A stretch of DNA of 64,000 nt, taken from assembly GCF_900115695.1 (NCBI RefSeq), contig NZ_FOXK01000010.1, positions 1 to 64,000 on the forward strand, in the 5' to 3' direction. The notes beneath the pieces were generated by a model that saw nothing but the letters and a program-made list of their open reading frames with translations, did not search any database and had not been told where the DNA came from. The position numbers and the translations under genes were made by a program. Source of the stretch: Ectopseudomonas toyotomiensis. Its GTDB lineage: Bacteria; Pseudomonadota; Gammaproteobacteria; Pseudomonadales; Pseudomonadaceae. Below are positions 1 to 7,923 of this stretch, in pieces; positions within the stretch are counted from its first letter, which is position 1, and every line of letters begins with the position of its first letter.

Positions 1-76
1 GTTGATAGGTGGGGTGTGTAAGCGCTGTGAGGCGTTGAGCTAACCCATACTAATTGCCCGTGAGGCTTGACCATAT
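1..76 (+). rRNA. 23S ribosomal RNA, 3' end only
   Basis: The first bases match the conserved 3' end of bacterial 23S rRNA, including the stretch reading GTGTGTAAGCGC, the GAGCTAACC segment and the final GAGGCTTGACC. The gene starts before the window, so only about 76 bases are present, and the exact 3' end is estimated. A 5S gene follows about 135 bases downstream on the same strand, as in a normal rrn operon. Confidence 0.93.
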
Positions 77-211
77 AACACCCAAACAATCTGCCCTCAA
101 AGCAGAGGGTGTCGATGGTGAAGTCGACAGAAAGCCGAAAATTTGCAAGAACTACAAAGCCTCTATCACGTATCCAAGGGATAGCGCCTCACCGCGAGAT
201 CCCAACCGAAT

Positions 212-330
212 TGCTTGACGACCATAGAGCGTTGGAACCACCTGATCCCATCCCGAACTCAGTAGTGAAACGACGCATCGCCGATGGTAGTGTGGTGCTT
301 CACCATGTGAGAGTAGGTCATCGTCAAGCT
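212..330 (+). rRNA. rrf: 5S ribosomal RNA
   Basis: This is a complete 5S rRNA of about 119 bases. The 5' end TGCTTGACGACC pairs with the 3' end GGTCATCGTCAAGC to form helix I. The internal segments CCTGATCCCATCCCGAACTC and CGATGGTAGTG are the usual conserved loops. It is the last gene of the rrn operon; no tRNA was seen between 23S and 5S, and a strong terminator follows directly. Confidence 0.95.
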
Positions 331-339
331 CCTATACGA

Positions 340-376
340 ACGCCCAGTTTGCTCACGCAGACTGGGCGTTCTTCTA
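340..376 (+). terminator. rrn operon terminator 1
   Basis: The hairpin ACGCCCAGTTT / AGACTGGGCGT is followed by TTCTTCT, just past the 5S 3' end. It is a typical Rho-independent terminator for the rRNA operon. Confidence 0.85.
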
Positions 377-430
377 TGTGCGCAAAAAATGGCGCGTAGC
401 GGTGAGAGCCCCGGGGCGCCGGCCGGGTCC

Positions 431-486
431 TCATCAAGCTCCTATACGAAACCCCAGATCGCGCAAGCGGTCTGGGGTTTCTTCTT
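431..486 (+). terminator. rrn operon terminator 2 with duplicated 5S tail
   Basis: A second hairpin, AACCCCAGATC / GGTCTGGGGTT followed by TCTTCTT, lies about 110 bases after the first. It is preceded by TCATCAAGCTCCTATACGAA, a near copy of the 20 bases ending the 5S gene and leading into terminator 1 (321-340). The unit therefore looks like the tail and terminator of another rrn copy, duplicated here. Confidence 0.75.
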
Positions 487-510
487 TGGCACGCGGAAAA
501 CAGAGCTTCA

Positions 511-570
511 TAGGGCGCGCTGCGCGCACCGACAAGGACGCGGTCACAGCGGTGCGTGCGGCAGACCCTA
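511..570. repeat. Intergenic inverted repeat, GTAGGGTGCGC family
   Basis: The left arm TAGGGCGCGCTGCGCGCACC (511-530) pairs imperfectly with the right arm GGTGCGTGCGGCAGACCCTA (551-570). It is the same family as the perfect element at 7861-7916 and the single arms near 18107, 38944 and 48613. It lies between the rrn terminators and letA. Confidence 0.7.
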
Positions 571-629
571 CGGTATGTCGGCGTTTGGCTTTGCTCGGGT
601 AGAATGCACAAATTCTGCAGGGGACTTTC

Positions 630-1289
630 ATGTCTGACTCACCGTCCGAACCCTCCTTGTCATCCTTGCCGATCGAGCAGTTGGTCGCCTGTCATGAGTG
701 CGATCTGTTGATGCGCAAGCCGGTGTTGCAGGATGGCGAGAGTGCCGAGTGCCCGCGTTGTGGTTATGAGCTTTTCAGCCATCGTCACCATGTCGTGCGG
801 CGTAGCCTGGCACTGGTACTGACGGCTCTGCTGCTCTATGTCCCAGCCAACTTCCTGCCGATCATGCAGCTCAACCTGCTGGGGCAGACCTCGCAGGACA
901 CCGTCTGGAGCGGTGTTATTGGCCTCTATGAAAGCGGTATGCAGGGCATCGCTGTTGTGGTGTTTCTGTGCAGCATGGCGGTGCCATTGCTCAAGTTGCT
1001 TTGCCAACTGCTGGTGCTGCTGAGTATTCGTATGGATTTCGGTCGTAGCTACGGTCTGTTGCTCTACCGGATCTACCATCACATGCGTGAGTGGGGAATG
1101 CTCGAGGTCTACCTGATGGGCATCCTGGTGGCGATGGTCAAGCTGATGGACCTGGCTGACCTGAGCCTCGGCCTGGGCCTGTTCTGTTTCATCGCGCTGT
1201 TGCTGGTGCAAGTCTGGCTAGAGGTGACCATGTCACCGCATCAGATCTGGGAAGCCTTGTCTGGGGAGGATATCCATGCGGGCGATTGA
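630..1289 (+). CDS. LetA/PqiA-type membrane protein, first half
   Basis: Paraquat-inducible protein A family, 219 aa. An N-terminal zinc ribbon has Cys21, Cys24, Cys41 and Cys44. Four hydrophobic segments follow from about residue 58, beginning with the VPANFLPIM signature. In E. coli, PqiA and LetA are single proteins of about 420 aa with two such units; here each unit is its own gene. The family is thought to supply lipids to, or energise, the partner MCE-domain tunnel between inner and outer membrane. AGGGGAC precedes the ATG. The end overlaps the next gene by 14 bases, indicating translational coupling. Confidence 0.88.
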   Translation: MSDSPSEPSLSSLPIEQLVACHECDLLMRKPVLQDGESAECPRCGYELFSHRHHVVRRSLALVLTALLLYVPANFLPIMQLNLLGQTSQDTVWSGVIGLYESGMQGIAVVVFLCSMAVPLLKLLCQLLVLLSIRMDFGRSYGLLLYRIYHHMREWGMLEVYLMGILVAMVKLMDLADLSLGLGLFCFIALLLVQVWLEVTMSPHQIWEALSGEDIHAGD

Positions 1290-1893
1290 GGCAGGATTGC
1301 TGGTCTGTCATGAGTGTCATCAACTCAATCCAGTCGACGTTGATGCCAAGCACCAGTACTGCAGGCGCTGTGGCGGTCATATTCATGCCCGGCGGCCCAA
1401 TAGCCTGATCAGAACCTGGGCATTGCTGCTGACTTCGGCGATTCTCTACATCCCAGCTAATCTGCTGCCTATCATGACCGTCAACAGTCTCGGCAAAGGT
1501 GCGCCAGCGACCATAATGGGCGGCGTACTGGAGCTTATTAACTTTGGCATGCTACCTATTGCGGCGGTGGTATTTATTGCCAGCATTCTTGTGCCAACCT
1601 TCAAGTTGGTGGGGATTGCTCTGCTGTTGTATTCCGTGCAGCGCCATCAACCGATGTCAGCGCGTCAGAGGATCCTCATGTACCGCTTCATCGAATGGAT
1701 TGGCCGCTGGTCGATGCTCGATATTTTCGTCATCGCCATTCTGGTGGCAGTGGTGAATTTTGGCAGCCTGGCCAGCATCGAAGCTGGAGCCGGCGCCGCT
1801 GCCTTTGCCAGTGTGGTGATACTGACCATGCTTGCTGCATTGACTTTCGACCCTCGCCTTATCTGGGATAACACGGAAACCGATCATGACTGA
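1276..1893 (+). CDS. LetA/PqiA-type membrane protein, second half
   Basis: Second PqiA-type unit, 205 aa. The zinc ribbon cysteines are Cys11, Cys14, Cys29 and Cys32, followed by a four-helix membrane region starting with IPANLLPIM, parallel to the upstream gene. The ATG follows a strong ribosome site (GGGGAGG) inside the end of the first gene. Its own end overlaps the letB-like gene by 8 bases, so all three are probably made together in the inner membrane. With the preceding ORF it equals one full-length LetA. I recall the split form in other pseudomonads, so it is probably not a recent break. Confidence 0.87.
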   Translation: MRAIEAGLLVCHECHQLNPVDVDAKHQYCRRCGGHIHARRPNSLIRTWALLLTSAILYIPANLLPIMTVNSLGKGAPATIMGGVLELINFGMLPIAAVVFIASILVPTFKLVGIALLLYSVQRHQPMSARQRILMYRFIEWIGRWSMLDIFVIAILVAVVNFGSLASIEAGAGAAAFASVVILTMLAALTFDPRLIWDNTETDHD

Positions 1894-4189
1894 CCTTCCT
1901 CTGGCCAAGACGCGTCCTGCTTCGAACTGGTCAGCCATCTGGGTTTTGCCTCTTATTGCACTGCTCATTGGCGGCTGGTTGGCGTGGCGTGCATACAGCG
2001 AAGCCGGTATTCAGGTGGAGCTGGTATTCGCCAGCGGCGAGGGGATTCAGGCCGGCAAGACCGAACTGATGTACAAGGGTATGGCGGTGGGGAAGGTAAC
2101 GGCCATCAGTCTTGACCAAAGTGGAAAGAATCGCGGTGTTGTCGCTCAGTTGGAGGTCAATAAGGAACTCGAGCAGTATCTGCGTGAGGGCACTCGTTTT
2201 TGGTTGGTCAAACCGAATGTCAGTCTGGCTGGTATCAGCGGTCTGGAGACACTGGTTTCAGGTAACTACATTACTTTCAGCCCCGGTGAGGGCGAATCTA
2301 CCCGCAGCTTTACCGCCTTGGCTCAAGAACCACCGATGGGTGACGATGTGCCGGGGCTGCACATCACGCTGAAGGCTGAGCGGCTCGGCTCGCTCAACCG
2401 TGACAGCCCGGTTTTCTATCGGCAGATTCAGGTTGGCCGAGTGAAGAGTTACACCCTGGGTGATGACCAGAGCACCGTAGAGGTGAAGGTGTTCATCGAG
2501 CCCGCTTATGCACATCTGGTGCGCAAACATACGCGGTTCTGGAATGCCAGCGGGATCAGTGTCGATGCTGACCTGTCCGGCTTCAAGCTGCGCAGCGAGT
2601 CGCTAGCCAGTATCGTCGCCGGCGGTATCGCCTTCGCCACGCCCGAGCATCGCAAGGACAGCCCGCCCACTGATCCAGCGCTGCCGTTCCGTCTCTATGA
2701 GGACTACGACGAGGCACAGGCGGGTATCAAGATCGTCGTGAAGCTCAGTGATTTCGATGGGCTGCAGGAAGGCCGAACGCCGGTCATGTACAAGGGCATT
2801 CAGGTCGGTTCGTTGAAAGCCATGAAGGTCGACCGTGACCTCAATAGCGCCACGGCCGAGCTGACCATCAATCCACTGGCCGAAGAGTATCTGGTGGAGG
2901 GCTCGGATTTCTGGGTGGTCAAACCCTCCATTTCGCTGGCCGGTATCACTGGCCTCGAGGCATTGGTCAAAGGTAACTACATTGCCGTGCGGCCGGGGGA
3001 GAAGGGCAATCCACCGGCACGCAACTTCGTCGCGCGAAGCAAGGCGCCGCCTTTGGATCTTGGGGCGCCAGGACTGCACTTGGTGCTGTTCACCGATCAG
3101 CTCGGCTCTATCGAAGTCGGTAGTCCGGTGCTCTACAAGCAGATCAAGGTGGGCTCGGTACAGAGTTACCAGCTTGGCCGCGACAATAGCCAGGTCGTGC
3201 TCGGGGTGCATATCGAGCCTGACTACGTACATCTGATCAATACGTCCACACGTTTCTGGAATGCCAGTGGCATCACCCTAAGGGGTGGATTGTCCGGTGT
3301 AGAGGTGAAGAGCGAGTCGTTGCAGACCCTGCTGGCGGGTGGCATCGCCTTCGAAACGCCAGACCTGCAGGCGGCCAGGTCGGGCCGTCAGGTGCAGCGT
3401 TTCGCCTTGCATGCGGACCGCGAAAGCGCCTTGCAACTGGGGCAGCAGATCACCATTCGGCTGGCTGATGGTGACGGTCTGCAACCAGGCACCCTGGTGC
3501 GCTACAAGGGGCTGGAGGTTGGCAAGGTCGAGAGCCTGAGCCTGACTGATGACCTGCAAGCGGTGATCCTCAACGTGCGTATCAGTCAGGCAGCCGAGCA
3601 GATTGCCCGTGAGGGGACGCGCTTCTGGGTGGTGAAGCCGGAACTTAGCCTGATCCGTGCCGCGAATCTCGGCACGCTGGTCAGCGGTCAGTATCTGGAG
3701 GTACAACCGGCTGCGCAGAAAGGAGCGCGACGTACCGAGTTCGTCGCCCTGGCTTCTGCGCCGAATCAGGCCGTGCGTGAGGAAGGCTTGCGCCTGGTGC
3801 TGAGCGCGCCGCGGCGTGGCTCGATCAAGCCGGGGGTGATCGTCAGCTACCGCGAGGTGCCGGTGGGCAAGGTGGTGGATTTCGAGCTGGGGCCGACCTC
3901 GGATCGCGTATTGATCCATGTGCTGATCGAACCGCGTTATGCGCCGCTGGTACGTTCGGGCAGCCGCTTCTGGAATGCCAGTGGCATCGGTGTGGATGCC
4001 GGGCTGTTCAAGGGCGTGAAAGTGCGGACCGAATCGCTGGAGGCGTTGCTCGAAGGCGGCGTCGCCTTCGCCACGCCGAACAATCCTGAGATGGGCGGGC
4101 CGGCGCAGCCGGGGCAGACCTTTGCACTGTTCGACGAGCCGCAGGATGTGTGGATGCAGTGGGCGCCGAAGATCGTGCTGGAGCAGTGA
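1886..4189 (+). CDS. LetB/PqiB-type protein with six MCE domains
   Basis: A 767-aa protein with one N-terminal membrane anchor (about residues 14-36, WVLPLIALLIGGW) and six MCE repeats. Each repeat has the pattern G-hydrophobic core, then YKG or YRQ-x-x-VGxV. They begin near residues 46, 157, 282, 396, 517 and 633. E. coli PqiB has three MCE domains and LetB has seven, so this is intermediate. Such proteins stack into a hollow periplasmic tube for lipid transport to the outer membrane. It is the last gene of the letA-letA-letB operon, ending at a hairpin terminator. Confidence 0.88.
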   Translation: MTDLPLAKTRPASNWSAIWVLPLIALLIGGWLAWRAYSEAGIQVELVFASGEGIQAGKTELMYKGMAVGKVTAISLDQSGKNRGVVAQLEVNKELEQYLREGTRFWLVKPNVSLAGISGLETLVSGNYITFSPGEGESTRSFTALAQEPPMGDDVPGLHITLKAERLGSLNRDSPVFYRQIQVGRVKSYTLGDDQSTVEVKVFIEPAYAHLVRKHTRFWNASGISVDADLSGFKLRSESLASIVAGGIAFATPEHRKDSPPTDPALPFRLYEDYDEAQAGIKIVVKLSDFDGLQEGRTPVMYKGIQVGSLKAMKVDRDLNSATAELTINPLAEEYLVEGSDFWVVKPSISLAGITGLEALVKGNYIAVRPGEKGNPPARNFVARSKAPPLDLGAPGLHLVLFTDQLGSIEVGSPVLYKQIKVGSVQSYQLGRDNSQVVLGVHIEPDYVHLINTSTRFWNASGITLRGGLSGVEVKSESLQTLLAGGIAFETPDLQAARSGRQVQRFALHADRESALQLGQQITIRLADGDGLQPGTLVRYKGLEVGKVESLSLTDDLQAVILNVRISQAAEQIAREGTRFWVVKPELSLIRAANLGTLVSGQYLEVQPAAQKGARRTEFVALASAPNQAVREEGLRLVLSAPRRGSIKPGVIVSYREVPVGKVVDFELGPTSDRVLIHVLIEPRYAPLVRSGSRFWNASGIGVDAGLFKGVKVRTESLEALLEGGVAFATPNNPEMGGPAQPGQTFALFDEPQDVWMQWAPKIVLEQ

Positions 4190-4204
4190 GCAAACCGTAG
4201 AAAT

Positions 4205-4237
4205 GAAAGGGGCCGCATTGAGCGGCCCTTTCTTTTG
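4205..4237. terminator. Terminator after letB-like gene
   Basis: GAAAGGGGCCGC-attga-GCGGCCC followed by TTTCTTTT. It lies between the convergent letB-like and mksB genes; the A-rich left flank means it could also act on the minus strand. Confidence 0.8.
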
Positions 4238-4247
4238 GGTTGATAAA

Positions 4248-4300
4248 AGCTCGCGGCTGAAGCGGAATGCCGCCCAGCCGCTCCTACGGTCGTGTGGACC
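4248..4300. repeat. Partial intergenic repeat, GCTCCTAC family
   Basis: Contains TCGCGGCTGAAGCGG and GCCGCTCCTACGG. These are degenerate arms of the short palindromic repeat found more completely at 22509-22590 and 47447-47519. It sits between convergent genes. Confidence 0.45.
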
Positions 4301-4318
4301 TTGGGAGGGGCTTGAGCT

Positions 4319-7150
4319 TCAAGCCGGCTCGACCGCCTCTTCCTGCTGAGGTGCCTGGGCCTTGGTACTTTCGCGCGGCTTGATGAACTTCCAGTCCGCC
4401 TCGTCGATATAGATGCCGTTGGGGCCGCTGCCGCCTTCCAGGTCGATGGCCACGTGGGCCGAGACCTGCGGTTTGACCGAGGCCAGGATCGGCACGAAGC
4501 CAAGCTGCAGGCTGGTCTCGATCAGCGCCTGCTGGTTGCGTTCGTCGATGTCCGCCGCCTCGTCGAGGTAGTAGGGCAGGCGCACGCGCCCGGCTTGCTC
4601 GCGATCCATCAGGTGTAGCAGCAGGTACATGTTGGTCAGCGCCTTGATGGTCATGGTGGTGCCGTTGGAGGCAGCGCCATCGATATCGGTGTGGATCACT
4701 GGCTGGCCGTGCACCTTGGTGATCTCGAAGGCCAGCTCGAACAGATCCTTCAGGCCCAACTGGTTGCCGTTGGCAGCCACCAGGCGCGACAGGTAGTCCT
4801 TGGCCTCCTCGTTCTTGGCATCCTGATCGGCCGATTGCGACAGGTCGAACACCGACAGGGTCTCGCCTTCCTCGTACTGGCCGGCGCTGTGGATGATCTG
4901 GTCGATATGGCGCAGGGCTTCCTTGTTCGGCGCCAGGACGATGCGGAAGCTTTGCAGGTTGGAGACCTGGCGCTTGTTGATCTCGCGGTTGAACAGCGCC
5001 AACTGGTGCTCGAGGTTGTCGTAGTCGCTGCGGATATTGCGCAGGGTACGGGCAATATCGGTGACCGCCGCACGTCTGGCCTTCGCTAGAGTGAGGGCTT
5101 CGTCCTGGCGGTGGGCATAGGCGTTGACCAGCAGTTGCAGGCGGCGCTCGACGTCGTCTTCGCTGTCGAACTTGGCCACGCCCTTGAGGCGAACCTGGGC
5201 GTATAGCGCCTCGATCTGGCCGTCGATGCGCTGCAGCGCCTGCCAGGTGTCCTGGTAGTCGTTGAGCAGCGGTAGCAGGTTGTCCAGCGAGTCGTCCACC
5301 GGCTCCATGAACGGCGTGCCGAAGGGCAGGTCGGCCGGCAGCAGTTGGCGACGGCGCAGGGCGTCTTCCAGGGTGCGCTCCTTGGCTTCCAGATCGGCCA
5401 GCTGGCGGCCGACCAGTTGCAGCTTGGCGGAGAGTTGCTGAACGCGCTCGGCGAAGGCATCACTGGCACGCTTGAGTTCGTCCTGGGCGCCTTCCAGCTC
5501 GGCCAGGCGCTCCAGCTTCTGCGGTTCCTCGGCGGCCAGGGTCTGGCTCTTGCGGAAGTCCTCCAGGGCCTTTTGCGCATCCAGCACAGCCTGGTACAGC
5601 GTCTCGGCCTGGGCCTTGCTGGCGGCGCGGTCGGCGGCGACCGACTGTTGGGTCTTGAGCTGCTTGAGCTCGCGCTCCAGACGATCCTTCTGATCGCGCA
5701 GGGCGGCGCGGTCGGCCAGCGCTTGCAGTGCCGGCGGTTCGATATGACTCAGGTCGATGGATAGGCCCGGCACGGCGAAGGTGTCGCCCTTGAAGCGATC
5801 CAGTACCGCTTCGACCGCCTTGACCCAGTCGTCGCCCTCGGCCTGAATGCCTTTCTCGCCCAGCGGCAGGCTGAACAGTTGGCCGTTGAACAGACGCATC
5901 AGGCGGTCGACATCGGCCTGGCTGAATTCCTCGCGCAGGCGCGAGTAGCTGTTGTTGTCGGCGTGGTCGAGCTGCTGCTTGACGGACTTGAGGCGCTTTT
6001 CCAGATCGCGCAGGCGCTCGTCCAGGTCTTCGCTGGAGAACTGCCGCGACTGCGCCAGGGCGCCGGCCAGTTCGTCGTGGGCGTCCTTGGCTGCGAGCAG
6101 TTGCTCCTCCAGCACCTTGGCGTTTTCCACCAGGGCGAAGCGGTTCTTCAGCACTGCCAGTTCGCCTAGCCAGCGCTGGATTTCGCTGATCTCGCGCTCC
6201 AGGCGCATCAGCTCGCTAGTACCACCACGCTGCTCGTTTTGCAGGCCGTCCTGCTCGTTGCGATAGTGCTCGGCCTGGATCACCAGCTCTTCCTTGCGCG
6301 CATCGGCGTAGTCGTGCCAGGTGCCCAGCAGGTTGTCGAGCAGCGGCGAGAGGCGGTGCAGTTTGCCGCGCAGCACTTCGCGCTGGGTCACGCCCGAGGC
6401 CAGCGCTTCGATCAGCGGGCCGGCAGTCACCAGCGCCTGATAGTCCTGCTCCATGCGGCGCACATCGCGGAAGGCCTCTTCGGTGGCGGCGATGTAGTCG
6501 ACGCTGCCGGAGCGTAGGCTGTGCTCGAAGGCATCGAGGAACAGCTGCTTGAGCTTCGCCGCGGTGATCTCCCTCATATGCAGCAGGTTGATGAATAGCG
6601 CGCGGAAGGTCTTCAGGCTCTGCTCGCTGGTCGAGCGCAGCGGGATCAGGGTCAGGTCCAGCGGGATGCTGGTGTGACCGCCGACCAGCAGGCGACGCAG
6701 TTCGTCGGGCTTGAGTTCGTAGGCGGTGATGCCGGCCTGGCCGAGGTTCTTGAACAGTTCGCGCTGGCGCAGGCAGGTGCCGTTCTGCTGGTAGTGCTCC
6801 AGGTCCAGCTCGCCGGCATAGGCGAAGAACTGATGGCCGAAGCCGCCACCCGGGCCGCGACCGGCCACGCCGATCACGTGCGGGCCATGGGGCAGGGCGA
6901 CTTCGACGAGGATGTAGCTGGTGTCGCTGGCGAAGTAGAACTTGCGCGAGGCTTCCAGGCTGTACTTGCCGAAGCTCATGTCCGACATGCGCGCCAGGAT
7001 CGGGAACTGCAGGGCGTTGATCGAGGCGGATTTGCCCAGGTTGTTGGCGCCGTATACCGACAGCGGGTTTTCCAGCGGGAACAGGCCGAGGCTGTAGCCG
7101 GCGGTGTTCAGCAGGGCGAAGCGGCGGATGCCGTAGCGTTCCTGGCTCAT
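4319..7150 (-). CDS. mksB: MksB, SMC-like ATPase of the MksBEF condensin
   Basis: A 943-aa MukB-like SMC ATPase. The N-terminal P-loop is GANNLGKS (residues 34-41). A long coiled-coil region with a short central part spans about 260-760. The C-terminal Walker B segment is LDEAADIDERN. In MksBEF this subunit binds DNA and ATP and, with MksE and MksF, helps organise and segregate the chromosome. Related Wadjet (JetABCD) systems use a fourth protein, a TOPRIM nuclease, against plasmids. ATGA overlap with mksE (7147-7150) shows coupling. It is the last gene of the operon; the next gene is convergent, so no mksG/jetD follows. Confidence 0.9.
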   Translation of the reverse strand: MSQERYGIRRFALLNTAGYSLGLFPLENPLSVYGANNLGKSASINALQFPILARMSDMSFGKYSLEASRKFYFASDTSYILVEVALPHGPHVIGVAGRGPGGGFGHQFFAYAGELDLEHYQQNGTCLRQRELFKNLGQAGITAYELKPDELRRLLVGGHTSIPLDLTLIPLRSTSEQSLKTFRALFINLLHMREITAAKLKQLFLDAFEHSLRSGSVDYIAATEEAFRDVRRMEQDYQALVTAGPLIEALASGVTQREVLRGKLHRLSPLLDNLLGTWHDYADARKEELVIQAEHYRNEQDGLQNEQRGGTSELMRLEREISEIQRWLGELAVLKNRFALVENAKVLEEQLLAAKDAHDELAGALAQSRQFSSEDLDERLRDLEKRLKSVKQQLDHADNNSYSRLREEFSQADVDRLMRLFNGQLFSLPLGEKGIQAEGDDWVKAVEAVLDRFKGDTFAVPGLSIDLSHIEPPALQALADRAALRDQKDRLERELKQLKTQQSVAADRAASKAQAETLYQAVLDAQKALEDFRKSQTLAAEEPQKLERLAELEGAQDELKRASDAFAERVQQLSAKLQLVGRQLADLEAKERTLEDALRRRQLLPADLPFGTPFMEPVDDSLDNLLPLLNDYQDTWQALQRIDGQIEALYAQVRLKGVAKFDSEDDVERRLQLLVNAYAHRQDEALTLAKARRAAVTDIARTLRNIRSDYDNLEHQLALFNREINKRQVSNLQSFRIVLAPNKEALRHIDQIIHSAGQYEEGETLSVFDLSQSADQDAKNEEAKDYLSRLVAANGNQLGLKDLFELAFEITKVHGQPVIHTDIDGAASNGTTMTIKALTNMYLLLHLMDREQAGRVRLPYYLDEAADIDERNQQALIETSLQLGFVPILASVKPQVSAHVAIDLEGGSGPNGIYIDEADWKFIKPRESTKAQAPQQEEAVEPA

Positions 7151-7839
7151 GCGTCCATCTCCTGTGCGGCACGTTCTTCGGCCATGGCGCGAGCCAGGGC
7201 GTTTTCCTCGGATTCTTCGATATCGATGACAGCGGTCGCGTCGGCGTCGCCGTCATCGTCCAGCAGCACCGGGGCCGGCAGCGGCAGATCGCTGCTGTGC
7301 AGGCTGGCAGCCAGGTCGCGGTCGTGCTGCACCGATAGGCAGACGTCGAGGAAACGGTGCATCGGCGGCAGGAAGCGGTACACGCCGTTGCTGTCCTCGG
7401 CGAAGCCGAGCTGCACCAGGCGGCGGATGATCTTGTCCTCCAGCTCCTCGAAGGTGGTCACCTCGGCCTGCAGGAACAGGTCGCGGTATTTCTCCAGCAG
7501 CGCCGGCAGCTCGTCACGGCCGATGCTGCCGCCGTCGAGCACGCTCAATGGGTCGCGGCCCTGGTCAGCGAGATGCTCCACTAGAATGAAGGTGAACAGC
7601 GCCAGGCGCTGGGCGGTCTTGTTCACCTGTGGGGCGACCTGCTCGGGGACGAAGTAGTAGAAGCCGCGCGGGTCGCACACCAGCTCGAAGCCGAGAGCGC
7701 GGAACAGCGCGCGGTACTGGTCCTGCATACTGGACAGCTGGGCGTAGCACTCTGGCTCGCTGCGCGAGATGTGGTAGCCCTTGAACAGGTCGCGGAAGGC
7801 GGCCGCGAGCTGGGTCATTTCTTTCAGATCGATGTTCAT
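7147..7839 (-). CDS. mksE: MksE, condensin accessory subunit
   Basis: A 230-aa winged-helix protein of the MksE/JetB type, recognised from its position between the kleisin and SMC genes and from its acidic C-terminus. It is expected to bind the MksF kleisin and regulate the ring. I chose the ATG at 7839 (MNIDLKEM), because the longer reading frame begins with a TTG six bases upstream that has no better ribosome site. The gap to mksF holds a perfect inverted repeat. The 4-base overlap with mksB suggests equimolar translation. Confidence 0.85.
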   Translation of the reverse strand: MNIDLKEMTQLAAAFRDLFKGYHISRSEPECYAQLSSMQDQYRALFRALGFELVCDPRGFYYFVPEQVAPQVNKTAQRLALFTFILVEHLADQGRDPLSVLDGGSIGRDELPALLEKYRDLFLQAEVTTFEELEDKIIRRLVQLGFAEDSNGVYRFLPPMHRFLDVCLSVQHDRDLAASLHSSDLPLPAPVLLDDDGDADATAVIDIEESEENALARAMAEERAAQEMDA

Positions 7840-7860
7840 ACGCAATGCTCACGGGCAGTC

Positions 7861-7916
7861 GTAGGGTGCGCTGTGCGCACCAGGTCGTCGGTTGCGGTGC
7901 GCACAGCGCACCCTAC
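7861..7916. repeat. Perfect 21-bp inverted repeat between mksF and mksE
   Basis: The arms at 7861-7881 and 7896-7916 are exact reverse complements (beginning GTAGGGTGCGCTGTGCGCAC) around a 14-base loop. It is the best copy of a repeat family scattered through this window. It lies inside an operon, so transcripts would carry a strong hairpin. Confidence 0.92.
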
Positions 7917-7923
7917 GGGCAGC

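Noticed and set aside
109..399. A small protein gene across the 5S rRNA
   Set aside because: The frame is within the rRNA spacer and 5S gene and has no ribosome site.
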